Below, one piece after another: positions 28,267 to 36,979 of a stretch of DNA of 64,000 nucleotides. Numbering within the stretch: the first letter of the stretch is position 1; every line of letters begins with the position of its first letter. The notes under the pieces were generated by a model that worked only from the letters and a program-made list of their open reading frames with translations, was not told the origin of the DNA and ran no database searches. Where the stretch lies: the NCBI RefSeq assembly GCF_001570785.1, contig NZ_BCSI01000003.1:124001-188000 (forward strand). Reading direction: 5' to 3'. The DNA comes from Dermabacter hominis NBRC 106157 (GTDB taxonomy: Bacteria; Actinomycetota; Actinomycetes; Actinomycetales; Dermabacteraceae). The translations under genes and the position numbers were made by a program.

Positions 28267-28878
28267 ATGGAAAAGTTCACTTCGCACACGGGTATCGGTG
28301 TTCCGCTGCGACGCTCCAACGTCGATACCGACCAAATCATCCCCGCTGTGTACCTCAAGCGCGTGACGAAGACGGGTTTCGATGACGGTCTCTTTAGCGC
28401 GTGGCGCCAGGATCCAGATTTTGTGCTCAACCGTGAGCCCTACTCGCGAGGCTCCGTTCTCGTCGCAGGCGAAGAGTTTGGCACCGGTTCTTCGCGCGAG
28501 CATGCCGTGTGGGCGCTTCGCGACTACGGTTTCAAAGCGGTACTTTCGAGCCGATTTGCGGATATTTTCCGAGGCAACGCCGGTAAGCAGGGCCTCGTTG
28601 CCGCAGTTCTCTCGCAGTCGGATATCGAGCAGATCTGGAAGATCCTCGAGAACGCGCCGGGAACCGACATCACCGTCGATCTCGAAAATCGAGTGGTTGA
28701 GGTGGCCGATTCGACCTTCTCGTTCGAAATCGACGACTACACCCGTTGGCGTCTCATGGAGGGCCTCGATGACGTTGGGCTCACGATGCGGCACGAAGCA
28801 GACATCGCGGAGTTTGAAAAGCGTCGGCCCTCCTGGCTCCCGAAGACGCTTCCCGCGCGCACTGTCGACTCCCAGTAG
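28267..28878 (+). CDS. leuD: 3-isopropylmalate dehydratase, small subunit
   Basis: Swivel-domain partner of LeuC. 203 aa, normal. It has [21 protein letters not shown] near the N-terminus and [25 protein letters not shown], which recognises substrate, followed by [22 protein letters not shown] precedes the ATG. Co-transcribed with leuC. Confidence 0.97.
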   Translation: MEKFTSHTGIGVPLRRSNVDTDQIIPAVYLKRVTKTGFDDGLFSAWRQDPDFVLNREPYSRGSVLVAGEEFGTGSSREHAVWALRDYGFKAVLSSRFADIFRGNAGKQGLVAAVLSQSDIEQIWKILENAPGTDITVDLENRVVEVADSTFSFEIDDYTRWRLMEGLDDVGLTMRHEADIAEFEKRRPSWLPKTLPARTVDSQ

Positions 28879-28994
28879 CGGAGCTTTTGCGCCCTCGGCG
28901 TACACCGGCGCGTGTGCAGTTCTTTTCAAAGCGCCGTTCGGTATGGTGAGACGGTTACCTGTGGGCTCGTCCCGGAAAAGGAATCAACTCCACT

Positions 28995-30311
28995 ATGACC
29001 TCAAGCTTCTATGTGCGCGGCGGGAAGCCGCTCGAGGGTGAGATCACCGTTCGCGGTGCAAAGAACCTGGTCTCGAAGGCCATGGTCGCCGCACTTCTCG
29101 GTGAGACCGAAAGCTTCCTCACGAGTGTCCCCGACATCAGTGATGTGAGGATCGTGAGCGAGCTTCTTCGCGTGCACGGCGTAAAAATCGAGCGCGATAC
29201 GGAAGCGGGAACCCTCCGCATGGACCCGTCGAACGTCGAGCGTGCGCACGTGGCGGACATCGACGCTCACGCGGGAAGCTCGCGCATCCCGATCCTCTTC
29301 TGCGGCCCGCTTTTGCACCGCCTCGGTGAGGCCGTGATCCCCGATCTGGGCGGTTGCCGCATCGGCACGCGCCCGATCAACTATCACCTCGACGTGCTGC
29401 GCAATTTCGGTGCGCGTGTTGATAAGCGCGAGCACGGCATTTACATCACGGCACCGGATGGTCTTCGTGGTGCAAAAATCCGCCTCGAGTACCCGAGTGT
29501 TGGTGCGACCGAGCAGGTGCTCCTCACGGCAGTACGGGCGAAGGGCATCACTGAACTCGAGAACGCGGCCGTCGAGCCCGAGATCGAGGATCTCATCGCC
29601 GTTTTGCAAAAGATGGGCGCGATCATTTCGCTGCGTACCGATCGCACAATCGTGATCGAGGGCGTCGAGAAGCTCAATGGCTACCGTCACCGCTGCATTC
29701 CCGACCGCATCGAGGCGGCGAGCTGGGCCTGCGCTGCCCTCGTGACTCACGGCGACGTATTCGTCCGCGGGGCCGAGCAGAAGGCGATGGGCACCTTCCT
29801 CAACGTGCTGCGCAAGATCGGTGCCGGCGTCGATATTCACGATGACGGGATTCGGTTCTACGACACGGGTAAGGGCCTCTCCTCGGCAGCGATCGAGACC
29901 GACGTCCACCCTGGCTTCATGACGGACTGGCAACAGCCCCTCGTCGTGTTGTTGACTCAGGCCAACGGTATTTCGATCGTCCACGAGACCGTGTACGAGA
30001 ATCGCCTTGGCTTCACGAGCGCGCTCAATGACATGGGCGCGCAGATCCAGGTGTATCGCGAGTGCCTCGGCGGCTCCCGCTGCCGCTTCGGTCAGCGCAA
30101 CTACAATCACTCGGCGGTTGTGAACGGGCCGCGCCCGCTTGAGGGTGCCGAGATCACGGTCCCGGACCTGCGCGGCGGGTTCAGCTACCTGATCGCGGCA
30201 CTCGGGGCTGACGGCGTCTCGCAGATCCACGGCATCGACCTCATCGATCGTGGCTACGAATCCTTCAGGGACAAGCTCACGAAGCTCGGTGCCGATTTCT
30301 GGGAAGAGTGA
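28995..30311 (+). CDS. murA: UDP-N-acetylglucosamine 1-carboxyvinyltransferase
   Basis: First committed step of peptidoglycan synthesis: transfers enolpyruvate from PEP to UDP-GlcNAc. 438 aa with the inside-out alpha/beta repeats. The fosfomycin-target cysteine is present (C121 in DLGGCRIGTRPINYHL); K at NLVSKAM replaces the usual GAKNAALP with GAKNLVSKA, an actinobacterial variant. VPDISDVR and PDRIEAASW are conserved. AAAAGGA precedes the ATG. A poor promoter (TTTCTT at 28920, TATGGT at 28943) may lie in the 116-bp gap after leuD. It heads a murA-orf-gpsA-ddl group. Confidence 0.94.
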   Translation: MTSSFYVRGGKPLEGEITVRGAKNLVSKAMVAALLGETESFLTSVPDISDVRIVSELLRVHGVKIERDTEAGTLRMDPSNVERAHVADIDAHAGSSRIPILFCGPLLHRLGEAVIPDLGGCRIGTRPINYHLDVLRNFGARVDKREHGIYITAPDGLRGAKIRLEYPSVGATEQVLLTAVRAKGITELENAAVEPEIEDLIAVLQKMGAIISLRTDRTIVIEGVEKLNGYRHRCIPDRIEAASWACAALVTHGDVFVRGAEQKAMGTFLNVLRKIGAGVDIHDDGIRFYDTGKGLSSAAIETDVHPGFMTDWQQPLVVLLTQANGISIVHETVYENRLGFTSALNDMGAQIQVYRECLGGSRCRFGQRNYNHSAVVNGPRPLEGAEITVPDLRGGFSYLIAALGADGVSQIHGIDLIDRGYESFRDKLTKLGADFWEE

Positions 30312-30344
30312 GAACGAATCAACGTTCGAGGTAAGGAGCCAACG

Positions 30345-30938
30345 GTGACAGAGAATCCCTCGACGCACGCGACCGGTGCGTCGCACGAGCGGTACACGTC
30401 TCTCGCACTTCGCGATATTCCGCTTCCGGACTATTGCGATGTCGTGATTGTGCCAACCAAGGGCGTTGATGAACCGGATCCGCGCGTGTGGGCCGAGGCG
30501 ATTTTCTCTCATGAGAACGCGACGCTGACCTCGCGTGGTGCCCGGGCCGTACGGGATGAGGCCATTCGCCTTTTCGACCTCGTGCCGCCGCCCGAACGCG
30601 AACGCTATGTGAGCGAGGTTGTGGGCTCTGAGGCTCTCATTATCGACGACACGCCCTCGCTCATGATCCGCATCGGCGTTGCCGTCGAGCCCGGTGGTGA
30701 GCTCGTGCGGATCACGACCGCGGTCAAGTACCGTACGATCCGCGGTCGCCTCACCTTTGGCCCGCGACGAATGATGCACGCATCGGCGATTCACACGCTC
30801 GCCAAACGCGCCCCTGCCACGCTCAGGCGGCGCGAAACAGCGCGTCTCACCTCGCCTCGGGCGCGTCGCGCGGGATTGACGCGCGGTATCCGTCGCAACC
30901 GGCAGCTCCCCTCAGGCAACGGTGAACGCTCGAAGTAG
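30345..30938 (+). CDS. Uncharacterised protein between murA and gpsA (weak DUF2867 resemblance)
   Basis: 197 aa. LALRDIPLPDYCDVVIVPTKGVDEPDPRVWAEAIFS, then LMIRIGVAV, then TTAVKYRTIRGRLTFGPRRMMHASAIHTLAKRA vaguely follow the DUF2867 layout (a small SRPBCC-like fold ending in a G-R-x-Y-x-x-V-x-P-x-H block), which I offer only as a hint. The last 40 residues are Arg-rich and disordered. GTG with AAGGAG upstream. In many actinobacteria a PlsC acyltransferase sits here before gpsA; this is not one, since the HX4D motif is absent. gpsA starts inside its 3' end. Confidence 0.75.
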   Translation: MTENPSTHATGASHERYTSLALRDIPLPDYCDVVIVPTKGVDEPDPRVWAEAIFSHENATLTSRGARAVRDEAIRLFDLVPPPERERYVSEVVGSEALIIDDTPSLMIRIGVAVEPGGELVRITTAVKYRTIRGRLTFGPRRMMHASAIHTLAKRAPATLRRRETARLTSPRARRAGLTRGIRRNRQLPSGNGERSK

Positions 30939-31941
30939 GGCGGGCGAGAGCGAGGGCCACATCGCGGTTCTCGGCGCAGGATCGTGGGGCACGGTTTTCT
31001 CGCACATGCTCGCGCGCGGTGGCAATCGCGTGCGCCTGTGGGCGCGCCGAGCGGAACTCGCTTCGCAGATCAACGACAACCACGAGAACGAGAGCTACGT
31101 TCCCGGTCTAAAGCTTCCCGCCTCCGTCTGGGCTTCGAGCGATACCGAGGACGTTATCCAAGGGGCACGTGGCATCGTCCTCGCCGTTCCCGCCCAGTCC
31201 TTGCGTGCGAATCTCGCGGCCTGGCCATCCATTGCCCACCTGCCCGTCGTCTCGCTCATCAAAGGCATCGAGCGCGGCAGCGACGAGCGCATGTCACAGA
31301 TTCTTGCGACAACCGGCGGCATTAGTGAGAGCCGCATCGCGGTGCTGTCGGGCCCGAACCTCGCGCGGGAGATCGCCCGCGAGCAACCGTGCGCCTCGGT
31401 TATCGCCTCAGCGAGCGAGGAAACAGCCAGAGAAGTGGCCTCGTGGTGTGCGGCGCCCTATTTCCGCGCCTACGTGAGCCGCGATGTGACGGGCGTCGAG
31501 GTTGCGGGCGCGATGAAGAATGTCATCGCGATCGCCGTGGGTGCCGCCGCCGGGCTCGGCTACGGCGATAACACGCGCGCATCGCTCATTACGCGCGGCC
31601 TCGCGGAAATTACGCGGCTCGGCGTTGCCCTCGGTGCGGAAACGCCCACGTTTGCTGGGCTCGCCGGGATGGGCGACCTCGTCGCGACGTGCGCCTCTCC
31701 GCTTTCGAGGAATTTCAGACTGGGGAAGGCCCTTGGCGAAGGTCAAAGTCTGGAGGAGGCCAGAGCAAGCGTCGGACAAACCGCCGAAGGCGTCCCTACC
31801 GCCCGCGCCGTAGCAGAGCTTGCCGAGCGCTCGCAGCTGGACCTGCCCATCACCCGTGCCCTCGTCGATGTCGTTGATCGCGGGCGTAATATTGCCGAAG
31901 TGACGAGCGCACTTCTTTCGCGTTCTGTCCGATTCGAATAG
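30922..31941 (+). CDS. gpsA: Glycerol-3-phosphate dehydrogenase [NAD(P)+]
   Basis: Makes sn-glycerol 3-phosphate from dihydroxyacetone phosphate for phospholipids. 339 aa. The Rossmann start HIAVLGAGSWGTVFSHMLARGG, the SGPNLAREIA segment, the catalytic lysine region EVAGAMKNVIAIAVGAAAGLGYGDNTRA and TFAGLAGMGDLVATCASPLSRNF are typical. GTG 30922 lies 17 nt inside the upstream gene; other starts would cut the nucleotide-binding strand. ddl follows after 10 nt. Confidence 0.95.
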   Translation: MNARSRAGESEGHIAVLGAGSWGTVFSHMLARGGNRVRLWARRAELASQINDNHENESYVPGLKLPASVWASSDTEDVIQGARGIVLAVPAQSLRANLAAWPSIAHLPVVSLIKGIERGSDERMSQILATTGGISESRIAVLSGPNLAREIAREQPCASVIASASEETAREVASWCAAPYFRAYVSRDVTGVEVAGAMKNVIAIAVGAAAGLGYGDNTRASLITRGLAEITRLGVALGAETPTFAGLAGMGDLVATCASPLSRNFRLGKALGEGQSLEEARASVGQTAEGVPTARAVAELAERSQLDLPITRALVDVVDRGRNIAEVTSALLSRSVRFE

Positions 31942-31951
31942 AGGAGCCCAC

Positions 31952-33052
31952 GTGCACACCATCGCGCTGATTTTCGGCGGCCGTTCGAGCGAACACGGCA
32001 TTTCATGCGTGACCGCCGGCGGTATTTTGCGCCAGATTGACCGCTCGCGTTTTGACGTTGTGCCCATCGGCGTTACGAGCGATGGCCGCTTTGTCGAGGT
32101 CACGGGAGATCCTGAGCAATGGCAGATCACGAACGGGCTCGCCCCGCACGTGCCCGATTCGGGTGACGAAATCATCCTTCAGCAGTCGCGACTTGGGCAG
32201 GGAAAGGTCGAGCTTCGCGTCGTGCGCGACGGCGGTCGTATTGAGCACCTCGCACATATTGACGCGGTGTTTCCTCTTTTGCACGGGCCCTACGGCGAGG
32301 ACGGCACGATCCAAGGACTATTCGAGCTCTGGGATGTGCCCTATGTCGGGTCGGGCGTGCTTGCCTCCGCAGCTTCGATGGATAAGGACTTCACGAAGCG
32401 CATTCTCGAAGGCGCGGGTCTCAACATTGCCCGCGGCGTCGTCGCGCGCGCGAGTGAACCTCGAGCGGCGGTGCGCGAGCGCGCATCGAGCCTTTCCTTT
32501 CCGCTGTTCGTCAAACCGGCGCGCGCGGGTTCGAGTTTCGGCGTGACGAAAGTGGACGCCCCCGAGCAGCTCGATGCGGCGCTTGACGAAGCCTTCCGCT
32601 TCGACCCGAAGGTACTCATCGAGCAGGGTGTCGAGGGGCGCGAGGTGGAATGCGGCGTTCTCCAGGGGGAGAATGGACAGGCACCGCGCACGAGTCTTCC
32701 GGGTGAGGTCGTCATCGGCGAGGACCTCGCGTTTTATGACTACGAGTCGAAGTATTTCGGTAAGGGCACCGTCACGATCGATATCCCCGCGGCGATTCCC
32801 GAGCGGTACGTGGCGGCAGTGCGAGAGGTAGCCGCGCGTGCGTTCGAAGCCCTCGAACTCGAGGGGCTCGCGCGCGTGGATGTGTTCGTGACCGGGGCGG
32901 GCGAGGTGATCGTCAACGAGGTCAACACAATGCCGGGCTTCACCCAGATCTCGATGTTCCCCGTGCTGTGGGAGAACATGGGGCTTTCCTACGCCGACCT
33001 GATCTCTCACCTGATCGACAACGCCCTTGAGCGTGGTGTAGGGCTGCGCTAG
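31952..33052 (+). CDS. ddl: D-alanine--D-alanine ligase
   Basis: ATP-grasp ligase for the peptidoglycan dipeptide. 366 aa. N-terminal ALIFGGRSSEHGISCVTAG, LLHGPYGEDGTIQG, YVGSGVLASAASMDKDFTK, the ATP-grasp FVKPARAGSSFGVTKV, and the Mg-binding VDVFVTGAGEVIVNEVNTMPGFT are all present. GTG start with GAGGAG upstream. It is the last gene of the murA group and converges on the DUF3515 gene 3 nt away. Confidence 0.96.
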   Translation: MHTIALIFGGRSSEHGISCVTAGGILRQIDRSRFDVVPIGVTSDGRFVEVTGDPEQWQITNGLAPHVPDSGDEIILQQSRLGQGKVELRVVRDGGRIEHLAHIDAVFPLLHGPYGEDGTIQGLFELWDVPYVGSGVLASAASMDKDFTKRILEGAGLNIARGVVARASEPRAAVRERASSLSFPLFVKPARAGSSFGVTKVDAPEQLDAALDEAFRFDPKVLIEQGVEGREVECGVLQGENGQAPRTSLPGEVVIGEDLAFYDYESKYFGKGTVTIDIPAAIPERYVAAVREVAARAFEALELEGLARVDVFVTGAGEVIVNEVNTMPGFTQISMFPVLWENMGLSYADLISHLIDNALERGVGLR

Positions 33053-33055
33053 GGG

Positions 33056-33586
33056 CTATTGCGCGTCGTCGAATGCGAGGCAGCGACCACCCGATTGAGG
33101 GACCTGCGCAATGAGGCTCGCGAGTTCGATGGCCGCGGCGCTCGGCTGGTCGGGGGCGACCGAGCGAGGCACGGTGATGTCAATTGCCGGTTCTCGCCCG
33201 TAGGTCGTCATGTGGACGATCCTGCGCTTGTCGTCTTCTTTCACGATCCAGTCGATCTCCTTGCCGTTGCGCGCGGCGATCGTGGTGCACAGATCGGTCG
33301 TGGGCGGGGGAGGGGTTACACCGCAGCGAAGCACGATCGTACTGTCGCCGTGACCCCATGCGGCCGTTGATTGGGCCGTGGTTTCGCTGCGATCGAGGCC
33401 TACAAGGGTATCGGGAAGTGACACGATGATCTCGGCGCAGCGGGGGTTGGTGGCGTCGGCTTCGGGCGGGGGCACGGCGACGGCTCCGCACGCAGCGAGT
33501 GTCAGGGTGCTCCCGATCGCAAGCGAGATACCAAGCGCGCGCCGCAGCGCGCATGCCAGGGGCTGGGCCGGGGGCGTATGCATCAT
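33056..33586 (-). CDS. DUF3515 family lipoprotein
   Basis: 176 aa. A signal sequence with lipobox LAAC-G near residue 33 (SLAIGSTLTLAACGAV) anchors it outside the membrane. The body NPRCAEIIVSLPDTLVGLDRSETTAQSTAAWG and STIVLRCGVTPPPPTTDLC match the actinobacterial DUF3515 family, function unknown. Conserved cysteines may form disulfides. ATG 33586 is used because the signal peptide starts there and AGGGTGG lies upstream; the frame is open further only as antisense of the GNAT gene. ddl-DUF3515-thiL neighbourhoods are common in the phylum. Confidence 0.85.
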   Translation of the reverse strand: MMHTPPAQPLACALRRALGISLAIGSTLTLAACGAVAVPPPEADATNPRCAEIIVSLPDTLVGLDRSETTAQSTAAWGHGDSTIVLRCGVTPPPPTTDLCTTIAARNGKEIDWIVKEDDKRRIVHMTTYGREPAIDITVPRSVAPDQPSAAAIELASLIAQVPQSGGRCLAFDDAQ

Positions 33587-33638
33587 GAACACCACCCTAA
33601 CTCTCTGTCTTGATCGTGAGTGCCTGGACGGAAGCTGA

Positions 33639-33644
33639 TAATCT
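33639..33644 (+). promoter_or_regulatory. -10-like box before the GNAT gene
   Basis: TAATCT ends 8 nt before ATG 33653 (2 nt before an in-frame GTG at 33647), fitting a leaderless or near-leaderless mRNA. Confidence 0.35.
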
Positions 33645-33652
33645 TGGTGACC

Positions 33653-34744
33653 ATGAGCGAGAAGTACGCACTGACGCCCCGCACCGAGCAGCTTTTCCCC
33701 GAAGGGCCGCATGTCACGGTGCGATTCCTCGATCAATCGAGCGACGCGGAGCTGAAGCAATATTGGGATCTCTACCGCGTTCTTGACGAGGAGTTTTGCG
33801 GCGCCCACGAGCGTCGCACGCCCGCCGAGCTTCGTGCTGAACACGCGGACACCGATCGGAAGCGTTCCTATCAACTCGTGGCCGAGGTTGAGAGTCTTGA
33901 AGGTGCGCGCATGATCGCCGGACTCGCCGAGCTTCAGCTCCCTCTCGCTGAGAACACTGATACGCAGGAGATCGACCTCGTGGTGTACCCGGCGTGGCGA
34001 GGCAAAGGCATTGGCACGATGCTCACGGATGCTCTTCGGGACATCATGAAGCACGAGGAGCGTCCGAAGGCTTTCGGCTATGCGCTCACCCACGTGGATT
34101 CAACTCAGGCGGAAAACGAGCTTCCGGCTTCAAGGATCGCGACCCGGCTTGGCCTCGCGAAGGTCGCCACGGAGTTCGTGAGCACGGTTTCGCTCCCGCT
34201 CGATCGCGATCTCGTCGAGGACCTCCACGTCGAGGTCGAAGCTTCCCTTGGCAAGTACCGCATCATTACCTGGGAAGGGGACATCCCTGAGGAGCACATG
34301 GAGCAGTGGTGTGTGCTGCTGAATCAGATGGTCGCGGATGCCCCGACTGAGGATTCTTCGCTTGAGAAGCCCGAGTACGACGAGGAGCGGGTCCGAGCGA
34401 TCGAAGCGAGGATCGCTGAACGTGGCTATCGCCGCCTTACGGCGGTCGCCCTCGCGTCGAACGGCACGTTTGCTGGGACGTCATACGTGATGTTTCGCGA
34501 GGATGGTTCGCGACTTGGCGAGCAGGCCATCACCCTGGTCATGCCCGAGCACCGCGGGCATAACCTTGGCCTCGCGCTTAAGCTCATGACGCATCGCCTC
34601 CTGACCGAAACTGAGTCAAAAGTCGATGTGCTGCGCACGTACACGAACCACACCAATACCTATATGAATGCCGTCAACGAACGCCTTGGCTATCGCACGG
34701 TCGCGAAAGAAATCACCTTCGAAGGAAAGCTTCGAGGGATTTGA
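33653..34744 (+). CDS. GNAT-family N-acetyltransferase, two domains
   Basis: 363 aa. Two GNAT folds in tandem: the first with an acetyl-CoA loop at VVYPAWRGKGIGTMLTDAL (about residue 110-130), the second with VMPEHRGHNLGLALKLMTHRLL near residue 300. The tail YTNHTNTYMNAVNERLGYRT is typical of actinobacterial double-GNAT proteins related to mycothiol synthase-like enzymes, but the mycothiol synthase signature is not clear and the substrate is unknown. thiL begins directly at its stop codon. Confidence 0.85.
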   Translation: MSEKYALTPRTEQLFPEGPHVTVRFLDQSSDAELKQYWDLYRVLDEEFCGAHERRTPAELRAEHADTDRKRSYQLVAEVESLEGARMIAGLAELQLPLAENTDTQEIDLVVYPAWRGKGIGTMLTDALRDIMKHEERPKAFGYALTHVDSTQAENELPASRIATRLGLAKVATEFVSTVSLPLDRDLVEDLHVEVEASLGKYRIITWEGDIPEEHMEQWCVLLNQMVADAPTEDSSLEKPEYDEERVRAIEARIAERGYRRLTAVALASNGTFAGTSYVMFREDGSRLGEQAITLVMPEHRGHNLGLALKLMTHRLLTETESKVDVLRTYTNHTNTYMNAVNERLGYRTVAKEITFEGKLRGI

Positions 34745-35773
34745 GTGCGGCAGCACGAGACAAGCCTCGGCGAGCTTGGTGAGTCGGGGATCCTCGAGCG
34801 AATCGTCCCGTTTTTTCAGCATCGCGATGATGCGGTCATCGTGGGCCCGGGCGATGACTGCGCCGTTGTTCGCGCCGCCGGGGAGCTGGTGTTCACGACC
34901 GATGCGATCGTCGAGGGATACGACTTCATTCTCGGTATTTCCGATCCCGTGAGCATCGGCCGCAAGGCTGCCGTGCAGAACCTCGCGGATGTCGCCTCGA
35001 TGGGGGCGCAGCCGCGCTGGCTGCTGACGACCGTTCTCGCGAGCAAAGACACACCGATCGCGGTACTCGAGGGCATCGCCGAGGGCATTGCGCGCGAGGC
35101 GCACCCGCTCGGCGCGTCGGTGATCGGCGGGGACCTCGGCACCGCTCGCGAGCTCACGGTTTCGATCACGGCGATCGGCGAACTTGCGCGGCCGGGTACG
35201 GCAGTCATGCGCTCTGGCGCGACAGATGGGGATGTTCTTGCGGTCGGCGGGGAGGTACTCGGGCTCAGCAGCGCGGGGCTCGCTCAGGTACTCGGGAAGT
35301 CCGACGCCACCCTGCCCGACCTCGAGTCTCGGGGCAAAGGCGTCGCGAGCATTGCGGACCGTGCACTCTCGTGGCACCTCGCGCCCGAACCCGACCTCAC
35401 AGCGGGGTGGGGCGCGGGGCGTTCGGCAAGCGCGATGATCGATATCTCCGATGGACTCGTGAGGGATGCGAGCCGAATCGCTCGCGCAAGTGGGGTAAAC
35501 CTCGATCTATCGCGGGCTGCGCTTGAGAGTGATCGCGCGCTTCTCGCGCCGCTTGCCAGGGTGTTTGGCGTCGATCCCATGGAGTGGGTCCTGGGCTCAG
35601 GGGAGGAACACCTCATGCTCGCGACGTTCCCTCGCTCGGTGTGGGACGAAAACGCTCAGGTGCGTGCCGCATTCCGGGAGATTGGGTGCGTGCGCGCTGC
35701 CGAGGGCGATGGCGACGTGCGTCTCGACGGCGTGCCACTCGCCATGTACGGCTGGGACCATTTTTCCGTTTAG
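34745..35773 (+). CDS. thiL: Thiamine-monophosphate kinase
   Basis: Phosphorylates thiamine monophosphate to the active diphosphate. 342-aa PurM-like fold: the N-terminal GELGESGILERIVPFF, IVGPGDDCAVV (Mg-binding aspartates), DFILGISDPVSIGRKAAVQNLADVASMGAQPRW, VIGGDLGTA, and the SAMIDISDGLVRDASRIA / GSGEEH blocks. GTG immediately follows the GNAT TGA. IlvB in this window needs the cofactor it makes. Confidence 0.95.
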   Translation: MRQHETSLGELGESGILERIVPFFQHRDDAVIVGPGDDCAVVRAAGELVFTTDAIVEGYDFILGISDPVSIGRKAAVQNLADVASMGAQPRWLLTTVLASKDTPIAVLEGIAEGIAREAHPLGASVIGGDLGTARELTVSITAIGELARPGTAVMRSGATDGDVLAVGGEVLGLSSAGLAQVLGKSDATLPDLESRGKGVASIADRALSWHLAPEPDLTAGWGAGRSASAMIDISDGLVRDASRIARASGVNLDLSRAALESDRALLAPLARVFGVDPMEWVLGSGEEHLMLATFPRSVWDENAQVRAAFREIGCVRAAEGDGDVRLDGVPLAMYGWDHFSV

Positions 35774-35776
35774 GGT
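35771..35776 (+). promoter_or_regulatory. -10-like box, leaderless start of methyltransferase gene
   Basis: TAGGGT, whose first three bases are the thiL stop codon, ends 6 nt before the methyltransferase ATG. This repeats the spacing seen at several other genes of the window. Confidence 0.35.
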
Positions 35777-35782
35777 GGATGG

Positions 35783-36442
35783 ATGCCTTCTATGCCGATC
35801 ATGCCCATGAATCCCACGCCCGGTTCTCCCGGGAAATCGCAGTGGACGCGCAACCTCGAACGCAATCCGGGCCACTCCCAGTGGTACATCGAGCGCTGGG
35901 AGCGGATGCGCGCCGAAGGCAAGGACATCGATGGGGAAGCGCGACTTATCGATGCACTCGCGCCTCGCGGGGCCCTCGTGCTCGATGCCGGGAGTGGAAC
36001 CGGGCGCGTCGGTGCAGAGCTTGCTCGTCGCGGCCACGACGTTGTGGGGATCGACCTTGACCCAACCCTCGTCGCCTATGCGGAGCGTACCTCGCCAGGT
36101 CCCCGCTGGATTACAGGCGACCTTGCCGCGGCGTGCGCGATTCTCGGTGAGGACTCACTCGGTACATTCGACGTGGTTGTCGCGGCGGGCAATGTTGTCA
36201 CGTTTGTTGCCGAAAGCGATAGGCGCCGCGTGCTCGAGAACTTCGCAAGGCTCCTGCGTCCGGGAGGTCGCCTTGTTACCGGTTTTGGAACGGGCCGCGG
36301 GTATTCGCTCGAGAGCTATGTGGCGGATGCTGCTGCCGCGGGCTTCGAGGTCCCCCAGGTGTTTTCGACGTGGGATTTACGCCCGGCGAGCGATGACCCT
36401 GGATTCGCCGTTGCCATCTCGGTGAAGGGCGAAGGCACGTAA
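35783..36442 (+). CDS. SAM-dependent methyltransferase (class I)
   Basis: 219 aa. Rossmann-type methyltransferase: motif I ALVLDAGSGTGRVGAELARRGHDVVGIDLD near residues 55-85, post-I acidic residue, motif IV FDVVVAAGNVVTFV, and motif VI LRPGGRLVTGFG. The N-terminal 40 residues carry WTRNLERNPGHSQWYIERWERM, a pattern seen in actinobacterial orphan methyltransferases. Substrate unknown. It ends shortly before a bidirectional terminator. Confidence 0.85.
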   Translation: MPSMPIMPMNPTPGSPGKSQWTRNLERNPGHSQWYIERWERMRAEGKDIDGEARLIDALAPRGALVLDAGSGTGRVGAELARRGHDVVGIDLDPTLVAYAERTSPGPRWITGDLAAACAILGEDSLGTFDVVVAAGNVVTFVAESDRRRVLENFARLLRPGGRLVTGFGTGRGYSLESYVADAAAAGFEVPQVFSTWDLRPASDDPGFAVAISVKGEGT

Positions 36443-36511
36443 AGCAACCTCGGTGGGACTTCCCCGGGTACCTCGTGTGTGGTGCCACTGCGGATGTCTT
36501 CCGGGCATGCG

Positions 36512-36541
36512 AAAAGGACCTCCCCGAGGGGAGGTCCTTTT
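36512..36541. terminator. Bidirectional intrinsic terminator
   Basis: AAAAGGACCTCCCC (36512-36525) and its inverse GGGGAGGTCCTTTT (36528-36541) form a long stem with A and T runs on the two sides. It can end the methyltransferase transcript on the plus strand and rpmB on the minus strand. Confidence 0.85.
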
Positions 36542-36573
36542 ACTAAGCTTTCGCTCGGGCAGTGCCCGGATGC

Positions 36574-36765
36574 TCAGGCGGCGCGCTGAACCTTGCCGGC
36601 CTTGAGGCACGAGGTGCACACGTTGAGGCGCTTTGAGGTGCCGCCGATCACGGTGCGCACGGACTGGATGTTGGGGCTCCAGCGGCGCGAGGTGCGACGG
36701 TGCGAGTGGGAAACGCTCTTGCCGAAGCTCGGGCCCTTGGCGCAAATGTCACACTTGGAAGCCAC
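36574..36765 (-). CDS. rpmB: 50S ribosomal protein L28
   Basis: 63-aa ribosomal protein. Begins [27 protein letters not shown] and keeps both cysteine pairs (C-D-I-C at 5-8 and C-T-S-C near 49-52), the zinc-binding C+ form whose synthesis is often zinc-linked in actinobacteria through paralogues. GTG with GGAGAAC upstream; longer in-frame starts are in non-coding sequence. Divergent from recG across 214 bp. Confidence 0.95.
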   Translation of the reverse strand: MASKCDICAKGPSFGKSVSHSHRRTSRRWSPNIQSVRTVIGGTSKRLNVCTSCLKAGKVQRAA

Positions 36766-36979
36766 GGTGTTCTCCTGAATAATCGCTAACGTACTTGATC
36801 TTGTGCGCCGAGGCTCATGCAGCGGATCGAGCCGCGTGGCGCTGGGCAACCCCAAAAGCATAGCCCACTCGCGCGCGAAGAGCGATAGGGATTCCTCCAT
36901 AACCCCTGTGTAGTCAGCCACATCGCGACTTCGGTCGTGAAAGAATGCCGTCAGTGATGGCGGGGCGAAAGGAGCGAGC

